Positions 17,761 through 26,621 of a stretch of DNA of 64,000 nucleotides are shown piece after piece. The notes below the pieces were generated by a model that saw nothing but the letters and a program-made list of their open reading frames with translations, was not told the origin of the DNA and did not search any database. Every line of letters begins with the position of its first letter. Within the stretch, counting starts at the first letter, position 1. This stretch comes from Mitsuokella sp047974105 (lineage in GTDB: Bacteria; Bacillota; Negativicutes; Selenomonadales; Selenomonadaceae): the NCBI RefSeq assembly GCF_047974105.1, contig NZ_JBHYRS010000003.1, forward strand, positions 289,867-353,866, written 5' to 3'. A program made the position numbers and the translations under genes.

Positions 17761-18597
17761 ATGAAATTCTCGAAATGGCAGGGCTGCGGCAATGATTTTG
17801 TCCTGATTGACTGCTTTAAGGAAAACGTCAAAGATTTTGCAGCCTTTGCGAAAAAAGCCTGCGACCGCCATTATGGCATCGGCGGCGATGGTGTGCTCTA
17901 TGTGCTGCCGTCCGACAAAGCCGATTTTCGCATGCGCATTTTCAATACGGATGGCAGCGAGGCGGAGATGTGCGGCAACGGCATCCGCTGCTTTGCGCGC
18001 TATCTCCATGATTACGGCCTGACGGATAAAGTCGAGTTTACCGTCGAGACCGGTGCGGGCATTCTTGTACCGCATCTGCAGATGGAAAATGGCAGAGTCA
18101 CGGGCGTGCGCGTGGATATGGGCGAGCCTGTTCTCGAGGGAGATAAAATTCCGGTCAAAGGTTTTGGACTGAATCGCGTCATCAATGAAGACCATAAAGT
18201 CAAAGGCAAGACGTATAAGATGACCTGTGTTTCGATGGGCAACCCGCACTGCGTCATTTTTGTCGAGGACGCCGAGAATTTCCCGATTTATGAGCTCGGC
18301 CCGTCGTTTGAGTCGCATCCTTCTTTCCCGCGCAAGACGAATACGGAATTCGTCGAAGTCAAAGACCGCAGCCATGTGCGCATGCGCGTCTGGGAACGCG
18401 GCGCTGCCGTGACGCTGGCCTGCGGCACGGGCTCCTGCGCTACGGCCGTGGCCGGCGTGCTGACAGGCCGCACGGACCGCAAAGTCGAGGTCCAGCTCGA
18501 TGGCGGCAAACTCGTCGTCGAATGGGATGAAAAGACAAATCACGTCTTCATGACCGGCCCGGCAGAACTCGCCTTTACCGGTGAAATCGCAGACTGA
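17761..18597 (+). CDS. dapF: Diaminopimelate epimerase
   Basis: 278 residues, normal length. It interconverts LL- and meso-diaminopimelate, the last step before lysine and the source of meso-DAP for peptidoglycan. Start motif KWQGCGNDFVLID is typical. The two catalytic cysteines are Cys71 in MCGNGIRCFA and Cys221 in LACGTGSCATA, and both are intact. MGNPHCVIFVED and NTEFVEV line the substrate site. A GAGGAGGG site precedes the ATG. The gene is divergent from rqcH and lies 56 bases ahead of yicC with no terminator between them, so it probably leads that operon. Confidence 0.95.
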   Translation: MKFSKWQGCGNDFVLIDCFKENVKDFAAFAKKACDRHYGIGGDGVLYVLPSDKADFRMRIFNTDGSEAEMCGNGIRCFARYLHDYGLTDKVEFTVETGAGILVPHLQMENGRVTGVRVDMGEPVLEGDKIPVKGFGLNRVINEDHKVKGKTYKMTCVSMGNPHCVIFVEDAENFPIYELGPSFESHPSFPRKTNTEFVEVKDRSHVRMRVWERGAAVTLACGTGSCATAVAGVLTGRTDRKVEVQLDGGKLVVEWDEKTNHVFMTGPAELAFTGEIAD

Positions 18598-18653
18598 GCG
18601 TTTTTGCGGTTGGCAAAGCTGCACAATAGAATCGATTGGAAGGAAGATACTGC

Positions 18654-19532
18654 ATGATTAAAAGTATGACCGGTTTTGGCTCGGCAGCGGGCGAGAATCA
18701 GGATTACAAAGTCACGGTCGAACTCAAGGCCGTCAATCAGCGCTTTCTGGAGATTGCCTTTCACGAGCCGCGTCAGCTCACGGTTTTTGAGGATAAGCTG
18801 CGAAAATGCATCCGCCAGACGGCCGCGCGCGGCAAGGTCGATGTCTTCATTAATTACCTTGACAAGCGTGAAAAGGCAGCAGCCATTCACGTTGACAAAT
18901 CCCTCGCCAAGGCCTATCATGCGTCTCTTGATGAGCTCAGCGATTTTCTGCACCTTGCACGTCCGGATGATGTCATGCAGGTGGCATCGTATCCCGATGT
19001 CCTGCAGGTTGTCGAAGAGGATGAGCTGGAGGGCTTCGAGCCGCTGCTTTTAGAGACCGTGCAGAAAGCCCTGACAGGCTTTGACGCGATGCGTCAGGCG
19101 GAGGGCGAAAACATCGGCCGTGATTTCCTCGTGCATCTCACGGAACTCGAGAAGGGTGTGGCAAAGCTCAAGGAGCTGGCCCCACAGATTGTGCAGGGGT
19201 ACCGCGAACGCCTGCAGAAAACTCTCGAGGAGCTTTTGTCCGCACAGGATATCGACGAGACGCGTATCATTCAGGAGACAGCCATCTATGCGGACAAAGT
19301 CAACTACACGGAAGAAGTCGTGCGGCTCGGCAGCCATTTTCAGCAGTTCCGCGCCATCCTCGCGGGAGCAGAAGGCCCCATTGGCCGCAAACTCGATTTT
19401 CTCATTCAGGAAATGAATCGCGAGACGAATACGATTGCCTCGAAGGCAAACAGCTCTGAGGCAGCTCAGCTTGTCGTCGATATGAAAAGTGAAATCGAAA
19501 AACTGCGTGAGCAGGTACAGAACATTGAATAA
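18654..19532 (+). CDS. yicC: YicC/YloC-family endoribonuclease
   Basis: 292 residues from ATG 18654, the standard MIKSMTGFGSA start, with GGAAGGA upstream. Another in-frame codon 18 bases earlier lacks a site. The N-terminal domain has VELKAVNQRFLEI. The C-terminal DUF1732 part has RIIQETAIYADKVNYTEEVV, then GPIGRKLDFLIQEMNRETNT and IASKANSSEAAQLVVDMKSE, which are near-invariant in this family. The family is reported to cleave RNA and act in RNA decay. Gene order yicC-remA-gmk-rpoZ-coaBC is widely conserved in Firmicutes, and here it is intact. Confidence 0.92.
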   Translation: MIKSMTGFGSAAGENQDYKVTVELKAVNQRFLEIAFHEPRQLTVFEDKLRKCIRQTAARGKVDVFINYLDKREKAAAIHVDKSLAKAYHASLDELSDFLHLARPDDVMQVASYPDVLQVVEEDELEGFEPLLLETVQKALTGFDAMRQAEGENIGRDFLVHLTELEKGVAKLKELAPQIVQGYRERLQKTLEELLSAQDIDETRIIQETAIYADKVNYTEEVVRLGSHFQQFRAILAGAEGPIGRKLDFLIQEMNRETNTIASKANSSEAAQLVVDMKSEIEKLREQVQNIE

Positions 19533-19593
19533 GCATATGATATAGTCCCTATATTATATAGAAGTACATGAACTGAGTGGAGGAGGAACCACC

Positions 19594-19890
19594 ATGGATA
19601 TCAAATTAATCAACATCGGCTTTGGCAATATCATCTCCTCGAATCGCATCGTTGCGATTGTAAGTCCGGAATCGGCACCCATCAAACGCTTCGTCCAGGA
19701 AGCACGCGACTGCGGCCGCCTGATTGACGCCACGTATGGCCGCCGCACGCGCGCCGTCATCGTCATGGACAGCGACCATGTCGTCCTGTCGTCCGTTCAG
19801 CCGGAGACCATCACGCACCGCATCGTTGTGGATATGGATGAAAAGGATACGGCCAAGGGAAATAAAAAAGGAAAAGATGAGGTAGAATGA
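19594..19890 (+). CDS. remA: RemA/DUF370-family regulator
   Basis: 98 residues. In Bacillus the family member RemA is a DNA-binding activator of biofilm matrix genes. Core motifs are INIGFGNIISSNRIVAIVSP, APIKRFVQEARDCGRLIDAT and YGRRTRAVIVMDSDHV. The last 12 residues are a Lys-rich tail. A GGAGGAGG site precedes the ATG. Its last codon overlaps the gmk start (ATGA), so translation is probably coupled. In this diderm its targets are unknown. The conserved neighbours suggest a more general chromosomal role. Confidence 0.9.
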   Translation: MDIKLINIGFGNIISSNRIVAIVSPESAPIKRFVQEARDCGRLIDATYGRRTRAVIVMDSDHVVLSSVQPETITHRIVVDMDEKDTAKGNKKGKDEVE

Positions 19891-20489
19891 GCAAAGGTTT
19901 ATTGATTGTTGTATCAGGCCCTTCGGGTACGGGCAAGGGCACGGTCTGTGCGGAACTTTTGTCGAGCACGCCGGAACTTGCTTACTCCATTTCGGCCACG
20001 ACGCGCCAGCCGCGTGACGGTGAGGTCGACGGCAGGAACTATTACTTTTTGGAGAAGGAAGAGTTCGAGCGCAAGATCAGCGAGGGGGACTTCCTCGAGT
20101 ATGCCAATGTCTACGGCAATTATTACGGCACGCCGCTCGGCAAGATTGAGGAGCGCCGCGAGGCAGGTCAGGACATCCTGCTGGAAATCGATACGCAGGG
20201 AGCGCTCAATGTCATGAAAAAGTGCCCCGATGGTCTCTTTATTTTCCTGCTGCCGCCGTCCCTGCCGGAACTTGAACGCCGCATCCGCGGCCGCGGCTCG
20301 GAGACAGAGGAATCGCTGGCACGCCGCCTCGGCTCCGCCCGCAAGGAAATTGAAATCGGCCGTCAGTATACATTTGTTGTCATCAATGACACGGTACAGA
20401 GGGCAGTCGGCCGCATCAAGGCCATCATGACCGCAGAGCACTGCCGCCGTGACAAAGAAGATATGATCAATGAGGTGTTGGAGAAATGA
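19887..20489 (+). CDS. gmk: Guanylate kinase
   Basis: 200 residues. It phosphorylates GMP to GDP with ATP. The P-loop is VSGPSGTGKGTVCAEL near the N-terminus, followed by the GMP-binding block SISATTRQPRDGEVDGRNYY and FLEYANVYGNYYGTP. DILLEIDTQGALNVMKK gives the Walker B strand, and IRGRGSETEESLARRL the lid. It overlaps remA by four bases upstream and rpoZ by four bases downstream (both ATGA), so the three genes are translationally coupled. Confidence 0.96.
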   Translation: MSKGLLIVVSGPSGTGKGTVCAELLSSTPELAYSISATTRQPRDGEVDGRNYYFLEKEEFERKISEGDFLEYANVYGNYYGTPLGKIEERREAGQDILLEIDTQGALNVMKKCPDGLFIFLLPPSLPELERRIRGRGSETEESLARRLGSARKEIEIGRQYTFVVINDTVQRAVGRIKAIMTAEHCRRDKEDMINEVLEK

Positions 20490-20716
20490 AAACGAATAAC
20501 GTAGAGATGAGCATGGTCAATCCGTCTACGGATGCCCTGATGAAGAAAGTGGACAGCCGCTACGGTCTCGTCGTCCTCGCAGCAAAGCGCGCCCGCCAGC
20601 TGCTCGACGGTGCGGAGTGCAAGGCTACGAAGGCCCGCTCGACGAAGAACGTGACGAACGCACTGGAAGAAATCGTTGAGGGCAAGATTTCGTACAAGCT
20701 CGATATCGACGAATAA
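20486..20716 (+). CDS. rpoZ: RNA polymerase omega subunit
   Basis: 76 residues. Omega helps fold and hold the beta-prime subunit. VNPSTDALMKKVDSRYGLVV followed by LAAKRARQLLDG contains the conserved R-Y-x-L-V-x-x-A-x-x-R-A-R-Q core. KNVTNALEEIVEGKISY matches the family C-terminal half. The start overlaps the gmk stop codon. A second Met four codons after the V-E (MSMVNPS) is possible but not needed. Length and place after gmk are standard. Confidence 0.93.
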   Translation: MKTNNVEMSMVNPSTDALMKKVDSRYGLVVLAAKRARQLLDGAECKATKARSTKNVTNALEEIVEGKISYKLDIDE

Positions 20717-20733
20717 TAAGAGGGTTATGCGCT

Positions 20734-21954
20734 ATGGAAGCTTCTGCGCTTCAGGCCCTTGCGGGCAGGAAAATCGTCCTCGGCGTCACGGGCGGCATTG
20801 CTGCCTATAAGGCCGTAGAAATCACAAGCCGCTTGAAGAAAGCCGGTGCCGAGGTTCACGTCATCATGACGCGCGGCGCCGAGAATTTTGTCACGGAGCT
20901 GACATTCCGCGAAATCAGCGGCCAGCCGGTTACAACGGATATGTGGGCAAAAGTCGCCCATTACCATGTCGAGCACATCGCTCTGGCGAATCTTGCCGAT
21001 GCTGTGCTGATTGCGCCGGCCACGGCCAATGTCATAGCAAAGGCTGCCTGCGGCCTTGCCGATGACATGCTGACGACGACTTTGCTCGCGACTAAGGCAC
21101 CCGTGTTTGTCGCTCCGGCAATGAATACGAATATGTACGAAAATCCCGTCACGCAGCGCAATCTGCGCGAACTCGCCGCGCGCGGCTTCCATCTCATTGA
21201 GCCGGACAGCGGCATGCTGGCCTGCGGCGTATCGGGCAAGGGCCGCCTGCCCGAGCCTGCTGACGTTGTCGGCATTCTGGCAGATTTCTTCGCGAAGGGA
21301 CAGGAGCTTGCCGGCAGAAAGATTCTAGTGACGGCCGGCGGCACCATTGAGCCTTTGGACCCTGTGCGCTATCTTGGCAACCGTTCGACGGGCCGCATGG
21401 GCTATGCGATTGCTCAGCAGGCAGCAAACCGCGGTGCCGAGGTCGTGCTCATTTCGGCGCCATCTGCTCTGTCTGCCCCGGCTGGCGTGCGCATCGTCCG
21501 CGTGGAGACGGCCCGCGAGATGCGCGAGGCTGTTCTGCGGGAATTTCCCGACAGCGACATTGTCATCAAGGCCGCTGCTGTGGCAGACTACCGGCCCAAG
21601 GTTGTGGCAGCCAACAAGATTAAGAAGCAGGAAGGGGAGTTCACGCTCGTCTTGGAGCGCAACCCCGATATCCTCTATGAGCTCGGTCAAAAAAAGACGC
21701 ATCAGCTGCTCATAGGCTTCGCTGCCGAAACCACGGATGTCGAAACCTATGCCAGAAAAAAACTCGCGAAAAAGAACCTCGACTTCATTGTGGCCAATGA
21801 CGTTTCGGAAGAGGGAGCCGGCTTTGGCGTCGAGACGAACCGCGTCAGGATTTTTGCCCGCGACGGGCAGGCGTGGGAGTATCCGCTGCTCTCTAAGATG
21901 GAGCTCGGCGGCATCATCCTCGACCATGTGGAAAAGCTGCTGAAGGCAAAATAA
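20734..21954 (+). CDS. coaBC: Bifunctional phosphopantothenoylcysteine decarboxylase/synthase
   Basis: 406 residues, two enzymes of coenzyme A synthesis in one chain. The N-terminal CoaC flavoprotein (about 10-185) has KIVLGVTGGIAAYKAVEI, the PAMNTNMYENP motif and the active Cys at about residue 164 (ACGVSGKGRLP). The C-terminal CoaB domain (about 190-405) joins cysteine to phosphopantothenate and has ILVTAGGTIEPLDPVRYLGN, STGRMGYAIA, KAAAVADYRP and the lysine-containing KIKKQ. It is last in the yicC operon, and a terminator follows within 5 bases. The priA-def-fmt genes that often follow in Firmicutes are absent. Confidence 0.95.
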   Translation: MEASALQALAGRKIVLGVTGGIAAYKAVEITSRLKKAGAEVHVIMTRGAENFVTELTFREISGQPVTTDMWAKVAHYHVEHIALANLADAVLIAPATANVIAKAACGLADDMLTTTLLATKAPVFVAPAMNTNMYENPVTQRNLRELAARGFHLIEPDSGMLACGVSGKGRLPEPADVVGILADFFAKGQELAGRKILVTAGGTIEPLDPVRYLGNRSTGRMGYAIAQQAANRGAEVVLISAPSALSAPAGVRIVRVETAREMREAVLREFPDSDIVIKAAAVADYRPKVVAANKIKKQEGEFTLVLERNPDILYELGQKKTHQLLIGFAAETTDVETYARKKLAKKNLDFIVANDVSEEGAGFGVETNRVRIFARDGQAWEYPLLSKMELGGIILDHVEKLLKAK

Positions 21955-21955
21955 A

Positions 21956-21987
21956 AAAGGGCTGCCGCTTATGCGACAGCTCTTTTT
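21956..21987 (+). terminator. Intrinsic terminator after coaBC
   Basis: AGGGCTGCCGC (21958-21968) pairs with GCGACAGCTCT (21973-21983) with two wobble pairs, followed by T-rich sequence. The A-rich side may also serve the converging minus-strand gene. Confidence 0.75.
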
Positions 21988-22015
21988 CACAGACAGACTG
22001 ATGAAGGCAAAATGC

Positions 22016-22465
22016 TTATTTTTTCTTCGTGTCAGCCTTGGCATTCTTGGCGTTATCCGTGTTGAGCGGTGCCAGGATGAAGGAATCGAGTTCACCCTTC
22101 TTGTTGAAGATGAGTTCGCAGCGGACAGCCTTCGTCTTGTCAAAGCTCATGAGATACGTCATCTGGTCGACATTGTCGAAGCGCGTCCAGGCAACGAAAC
22201 GGGTCTCTTTGAGGCTGCCGAGTTCTTTTGCCATGCGCTGTTCTGCTTTCTGCAGGTCAGCGGCCTTGACGCTTTTCTTCGCCTCGGCACTCATCATGGC
22301 ATAGGCACCGTTGGCATCTTTATTCGTCAGCATGGTGTTGATCCACTGCGTGGATACCGCTTCCTCGTTGGCGAAAGCCTGTGCATTCTGCGATGGCGCT
22401 GCCATGACGGTAGCCGGCAGAATCAGCAGGCAGAGCATCATAGCGATGATATAAAATTTTTTCAT
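22016..22465 (-). CDS. Small secreted protein with a DUF3887-like domain
   Basis: 149 residues from ATG 22465, which has GCAGGAGGTG upstream and gives a clean signal peptide (MKKFYIIAMMLCLLILPATV, cleavage after MAA). The longer open frame running up to 23182 is an artefact of the neighbouring gene's opposite strand. The mature part starts with EEAVSTQWINTMLTNKDANG and continues AYAMMSAEAKKSVKAADLQK, then strands such as MTYLMSFDKTKAVRCELIFN, the layout of DUF3887/NTF2-like secreted domains. The tail is Lys-rich. Function unknown. Its own promoter and the lack of partners suggest an independent unit. Confidence 0.7.
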   Translation of the reverse strand: MKKFYIIAMMLCLLILPATVMAAPSQNAQAFANEEAVSTQWINTMLTNKDANGAYAMMSAEAKKSVKAADLQKAEQRMAKELGSLKETRFVAWTRFDNVDQMTYLMSFDKTKAVRCELIFNKKGELDSFILAPLNTDNAKNAKADTKKK

Positions 22466-22485
22466 AAAAACACCTCCTGCTTGCC

Positions 22486-22514
22486 ATTGTACCGCATTTT
22501 CAGCGGGTATGCAA
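22486..22514 (-). promoter_or_regulatory. Promoter of the small secreted protein gene
   Basis: On the minus strand TTGCAT (22514-22509), 17 bases, TACAAT (22491-22486). The start site lies about 13 bases ahead of the GGAGG site. Confidence 0.65.
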
Positions 22515-22627
22515 AAAATAATGATACGATAGACTGGCAGACGCGGAAACTGTGAAAGCTGTAAAAGCTGTATTGTTTGTCTGAGCCTGTCTGAGCAAGT
22601 GGCAGAGCGGGAGCAGGGAAGGAGAAA

Positions 22628-23485
22628 ATGAGAGCTTTGCTCGAACAACTTTGTTTTACTATAGGAGGCCCTTTGACGGCCGGCTGCTGGAAAGTGGAAG
22701 CCGTCGTGCGCGAGCGCAGGGTCTATGTCGGCGCGGCGCAGGCGGCAAGTTTTGAAAATCTGCCCGCAAAGCTCGACACGGAAGAGCTGCCGGGCGGCCG
22801 CCGCTGGCTCCGCAAACTCGATAAACTGGCCATTGCCCAGCGCTGGCGCTCGCGCTTCTTTGCCGAAGAACAGCTTGCGGCCGATACGCACTGGACGCTT
22901 CTTTACAAGGAACTGGGCAAGCCGGCGCGCCATATCACGGGCTGCGGCGCTTTTCCGGAGAATTGGGCTACATTTATTGACTGCCTCAATGAGCTGCCGA
23001 ATGTGGCTATTCAGCAGGAAAATCATCTCGAGTACGTCCGCTTCCTTTTGATTGAGACCGTGCCGGTACGGCAGGGACGCAGGCAGACCATGGTGGAGCT
23101 GCGCGAAAAACTCGTGCTGGACCGGCGCAAGCGCATGATTCTCTACAACCGTCATAAAGAGGATTTCGGCACGGAGCGTCATGCCTATGAACTGCCAAAG
23201 TCCGTCAGCCGCCTGCTCGATGAGCTCGATAAAATGGCACCGTTTGAATCGCGCCTGACGGCGCGCAATCTTTCGTCAGATGACAAGAGCGCACATCTCG
23301 TCGTCCGCTGGCAGCGCCATGACCGCGTGGAAGCAGGCTTAAGCTGTCATTACGATGCAGAGGACATGCCCGGGGACTGGAAGGTATTTTTGCAGGACCT
23401 GCATGAAGTCATGGGCGGCATCCACGGCCGTTTCTTTGCACCGGAACGCTTTGCGGCCGCGCAAAAGCAGCCGGCAGCCAATTGA
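22628..23485 (+). CDS. Unknown protein built of repeated short modules
   Basis: 285 residues, no signal peptide, no membrane span, no family recognised. GGGAAGGAGAAA precedes the ATG. Four stretches share the pattern P-x-x-W/V-x-x-L/F-L/I-x-x-L: ELPGGRRWLRKLDKL, AFPENWATFIDCLNEL, ELPKSVSRLLDELDKM and DMPGDWKVFLQDLHEV, about 60-90 residues apart. Each is preceded by a strand-like segment, and two are followed by RFFA. It therefore looks like a repeat protein that binds something. It lies 104 bases ahead of the Rrf2 gene in the same direction and may share its transcript. Charged, Arg-rich composition suggests a cytosolic protein. Confidence 0.6.
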   Translation: MRALLEQLCFTIGGPLTAGCWKVEAVVRERRVYVGAAQAASFENLPAKLDTEELPGGRRWLRKLDKLAIAQRWRSRFFAEEQLAADTHWTLLYKELGKPARHITGCGAFPENWATFIDCLNELPNVAIQQENHLEYVRFLLIETVPVRQGRRQTMVELREKLVLDRRKRMILYNRHKEDFGTERHAYELPKSVSRLLDELDKMAPFESRLTARNLSSDDKSAHLVVRWQRHDRVEAGLSCHYDAEDMPGDWKVFLQDLHEVMGGIHGRFFAPERFAAAQKQPAAN

Positions 23486-23589
23486 CACAGGCCTGCTTTC
23501 TGCCATACAGAGATGCAGAGAAGCTGCAGTGTACTGCAAAAGTTTGTTGACGGAGAAGAAAACTTAGAAAGAGAAGGGGAGAAGAGTTT

Positions 23590-24051
23590 ATGCAGATTTC
23601 CAGTCGTTTTACAATAGCTGTCCATATTTTTGCCTGCATTGAGGCCTTTGGCAAAACGCACAAGCTTACGAGCGATTTCCTCGCCGGCAGTGTCAATGTC
23701 AATCCGGTCATCATCCGCAAGACGATGTCGCAGCTCCAGAAAGCCGGCCTCATCAAGGTCGCGCGCGGCACGGGCGGCATCAAGATCACGCGTCCCTTGA
23801 ATGAAATCACGCTGCTCGATGTCTTCAAGGCAGTTGATGTGCTGGAACATGAGAGTTTGTTCCACTTCCATGAAAATCCGAATCCGGCCTGCCCGGTCGG
23901 CCGCAATATCCATCACATCCTCGATGGTCATCTGGAGTCTGCCCAGAGCGCGCTTGAACAGGACCTTGCGCATACGACGCTGGCAGATATCCAGCAGGAG
24001 ACGCAGGCCTGCCTGCACCGCGATGCGGCGCAGACTGCGGGGCAGGAGTAA
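23590..24051 (+). CDS. Rrf2-family transcriptional regulator
   Basis: 153 residues, with GAGAAGGGGAGAAGAG upstream of the ATG. The winged helix-turn-helix is clear (MQISSRFTIAVHIFACIEAF; VNPVIIRKTMSQLQKAGLIK; VARGTGGIKITRPLNEITLL). Only Cys in NPACPVG and one late Cys are present, not the three-Cys cluster of IscR or NsrR, so it is closer to the YwnA/CymR-like branch without an iron-sulfur cluster. GCAGTGTACTGC at 23525-23536 is a near-palindrome in the leader and may be its own operator. The glycosyltransferase gene starts 6 bases after the stop, so it probably regulates and belongs to that operon. Confidence 0.88.
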   Translation: MQISSRFTIAVHIFACIEAFGKTHKLTSDFLAGSVNVNPVIIRKTMSQLQKAGLIKVARGTGGIKITRPLNEITLLDVFKAVDVLEHESLFHFHENPNPACPVGRNIHHILDGHLESAQSALEQDLAHTTLADIQQETQACLHRDAAQTAGQE

Positions 24052-24057
24052 CAGCGG

Positions 24058-25575
24058 ATGAATAAAGTTGCACAATTCCTGCGGACGCGGCAGCCGCTGG
24101 TGTTTTTGCTGGCCCTTATCGTGCTCGTGCTGGCCGGCAACGGCCAATTGGCCATCACGGATCCCGTGGAATCCAATTACGCGCTGACGGCGAAGGAGAT
24201 GCTGGCCTCAGGCGATTATATCTCGCCGCGCATCTACGGCAATTATTGGTATGATAAACCGATTTTCTTTTATTGGGAGCTTTTGGCGGCTTTTTCGGCC
24301 TTTGGCGTGAATGAATTTGCCGCCCGCTTTTTCCCTGCGGTCTTTTCGGTGCTCAATGTGCTGGAGACCTATTATTTTGCGCGGAAGCTTTATGATAAAA
24401 GCACGGCCCTGCTCTCGGCCTTGATTTTCGGCACGACGACGGCGTTTTTCTATCTTTCGAAGGCCGTCATCACGGACATGACGTTTGTCTTTTTCTTTAA
24501 TGCTGTACTCATTGCCTTTTTCCTCGCTTACAGGAGCGGCCGGCGCAGCCTCTATGTACTGGCCTTTCTCTTTTCGGGGCTGACTGTCCTGACGAAAGGG
24601 CCGATTGGCTTTTTGCTGCCGGGCTTTATCCTGCTCGTCTTTCTCTGTGTCAGGCGGCGTCCCAAAGAGCTTTTGCGCATGAAGTGGTTTTCCGGCATGG
24701 CCGTTTTCCTGCTCGTGGGCGGCTCGTGGTACTACGTCATGTACCGGCTGCACGGCATGGACTTCATCGATACGTTCTTTGGCGTGCATAATTTCCTGCG
24801 TGCGCGCGTCGCCGAGCATGCCCGCGATGATGTCTGGTTCTACTACATCCTGATTTTCCTGCTGGGCTTTTTGCCGTGGTCGTTTGTCGTACTCTGGCAG
24901 GTGAAAAAACGCTGGCAGGAGCTCAAGGCCCGCGTCAAGGAGAGGTCTTTCAGCGAGGGTGCGTTGTTTCTCTTCATCTGGGCCCTGCTCGTCCATCTCT
25001 TTTTCCAGTGCATGGCCACGAAGTACGTCACGTACACGCAGCCGGCCTTTCTGCCGATGGCGATTCTCGCCGGACGCCTGCTGAAGGACCATGTGACTTT
25101 CGTGAAAAGACTGGCCCTTGCTTCGTATTTCGTTTATTTTGTCCTGCTCTTCGCGGCTGCCATTCCGCTCTGCGCGCAGCAGTCGGGCAGGGATGTGGCG
25201 GCAGCATTAAGAAATCTTAATCCGGAGCATCACCTTGTCGTTAACTACGGCGATTATAATAATGACCGTATCCATTATCGGACCTCGACGGTCTTCTACT
25301 ATGGCGAAAATATCCCCGAACTCATCGGCAAAAGGGAGCTTGCGGAGATTCAGCCGGGCGGCATGAGCTGGAATGCCAAGAATGTCATGCCGTTCCTCGC
25401 TTATGAAGACCTGCCGCCCGAAACGACCGTTTACATCCTCTGTGAGACGCCGCGCCTGCCATTTTTGCGCGGCCGTCTGCAGGACAGCGCGCTGGAAGTC
25501 GTAGATGAACAGCACGGCACGTCCATCGTCAAGGCTGTTGTGCCGGCCCGCCGCACGGAGGAAGAGAAAAACTAG
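24058..25575 (+). CDS. ArnT-like membrane glycosyltransferase (GT39/GT83 type)
   Basis: 505 residues with about ten to twelve membrane spans. The first periplasmic loop has YALTAKEMLASGDYISPRIY followed by YDKPIFFYWELLAAFSAFG, the signature of PMT/ArnT enzymes, which move a sugar from a polyprenyl-phosphate carrier to lipid A, protein or polysaccharide on the outer face of the inner membrane. A periplasmic C-terminal domain begins near residue 385. The next gene encodes a GtrB/ArnC-type enzyme that would make the lipid-linked sugar, and the third a GtrA flippase, so the three steps are together. No aminoarabinose biosynthesis genes are near, so the sugar is unknown. Confidence 0.85.
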   Translation: MNKVAQFLRTRQPLVFLLALIVLVLAGNGQLAITDPVESNYALTAKEMLASGDYISPRIYGNYWYDKPIFFYWELLAAFSAFGVNEFAARFFPAVFSVLNVLETYYFARKLYDKSTALLSALIFGTTTAFFYLSKAVITDMTFVFFFNAVLIAFFLAYRSGRRSLYVLAFLFSGLTVLTKGPIGFLLPGFILLVFLCVRRRPKELLRMKWFSGMAVFLLVGGSWYYVMYRLHGMDFIDTFFGVHNFLRARVAEHARDDVWFYYILIFLLGFLPWSFVVLWQVKKRWQELKARVKERSFSEGALFLFIWALLVHLFFQCMATKYVTYTQPAFLPMAILAGRLLKDHVTFVKRLALASYFVYFVLLFAAAIPLCAQQSGRDVAAALRNLNPEHHLVVNYGDYNNDRIHYRTSTVFYYGENIPELIGKRELAEIQPGGMSWNAKNVMPFLAYEDLPPETTVYILCETPRLPFLRGRLQDSALEVVDEQHGTSIVKAVVPARRTEEEKN

Positions 25576-25595
25576 AAGAAGGGAAGCCCTTAGGC

Positions 25596-26621
25596 ATGAA
25601 GAGCATAAAGAAAAGAAGATTATCCATCGTTGTACCGGTTTATAACGAAGAGGACAATTTGCAGCATTTTTACGAAGCCGTCAAAAAAGCTATGGCCGGT
25701 CTTGATTTCGATTGGGAAATCATCTTTGTTGACGATGGCTCGCGCGACAAGAGCCGCGCTATCCTGCATGAACTGGAGCACGAAGACCATCATGTCCAGC
25801 CGATGTTTCTGGCGCGCAACTACGGCCATCAGCTCGCGCTGACCTGCGGCCTCGACCATGCGGACGGCGATGTCGTCATCACGATGGACGGCGATATGCA
25901 GCATCCGCCCGAACTCATCCCGACGCTTTTGAAGTACTGGGAAGACGGTTATGAAGTCGTGCAGACCATCCGCGATGCGACAAAGGATGCCTCGTGGCTC
26001 AAGCGGACGACCTCGGCAGGCTATTACAAATTCCTCAACCTCATCTCCGAAGTGCCCGTACAGCCGGGCGGCTCGGATTTCCGCCTGATGGATCACAAGG
26101 CCGTCGTGGCCTTCCGCCGCTACCGCGAGCATGCGCGTTTTATCCGCGGGCTCATCGGTGCGATGGGATTCCGTCAGAAGCAGCTGCATTTCACGGCGCC
26201 GCCGCGCTTTGCCGGTGTTTCGAAGTTTTCGCCGCGCAAGATGTGGCGCCTTGCCGTCGACGGCGTTTTCACGTGTTCGACGTTTCCGCTGCGCCTCGGC
26301 CTTTACTTCGGCATGGCCAGCCTTATCGCGAGTGTCTTTGCCTTCATCTATGTATTGTACGAAACGCTTATTGAGGAGAGTACGACGGCCGGCTGGCCGA
26401 CAATCATGGCCTGCATCCTGTTTTTTGGCGGCATGCAGCTTTTGATTCTCGGCATCATCGGCGAATACCTCGGCCGTACGTACGAAGAGACGAAACGCCG
26501 TCCGCTGTATCTTCTGGAGCGCGGCAAGCCTGAAGACCTTGTGCATGGCCTTGACGATGCGGATGAGGCCGAGAAAGCAGAGGAACCTGCGGGAAAGGGG
26601 AAGCCCCTGCATGAAGTTTAA
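25596..26621 (+). CDS. GT2 polyprenyl-phosphate glycosyltransferase (GtrB/ArnC-like)
   Basis: 341 residues. The GT2 domain has LSIVVPVYNEEDNLQHFYEA, IIFVDDGSRDKSR and the DxD metal site VVITMDGDMQHPPEL. The lipid-acceptor block YYKFLNLISEVPVQPGGSDF and GVSKFSPRKMWRLA are typical of dolichol/undecaprenyl-phosphate sugar transferases. Two membrane spans at about 230-255 and 268-292 follow, and the EYLGRTYEETKRRP box comes after. It transfers a sugar from a nucleotide donor to undecaprenyl phosphate on the cytoplasmic face. The C-terminal 40 residues are charged. The gtrA start lies inside the last codons of this gene. Confidence 0.9.
   Translation: MKSIKKRRLSIVVPVYNEEDNLQHFYEAVKKAMAGLDFDWEIIFVDDGSRDKSRAILHELEHEDHHVQPMFLARNYGHQLALTCGLDHADGDVVITMDGDMQHPPELIPTLLKYWEDGYEVVQTIRDATKDASWLKRTTSAGYYKFLNLISEVPVQPGGSDFRLMDHKAVVAFRRYREHARFIRGLIGAMGFRQKQLHFTAPPRFAGVSKFSPRKMWRLAVDGVFTCSTFPLRLGLYFGMASLIASVFAFIYVLYETLIEESTTAGWPTIMACILFFGGMQLLILGIIGEYLGRTYEETKRRPLYLLERGKPEDLVHGLDDADEAEKAEEPAGKGKPLHEV

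Noticed and set aside
22466..23182. N-terminal extension of the small secreted protein on the minus strand
   Set aside because: The signal peptide, promoter and GGAGG site all place the start at 22465. The extension is opposite the repeat-protein gene.
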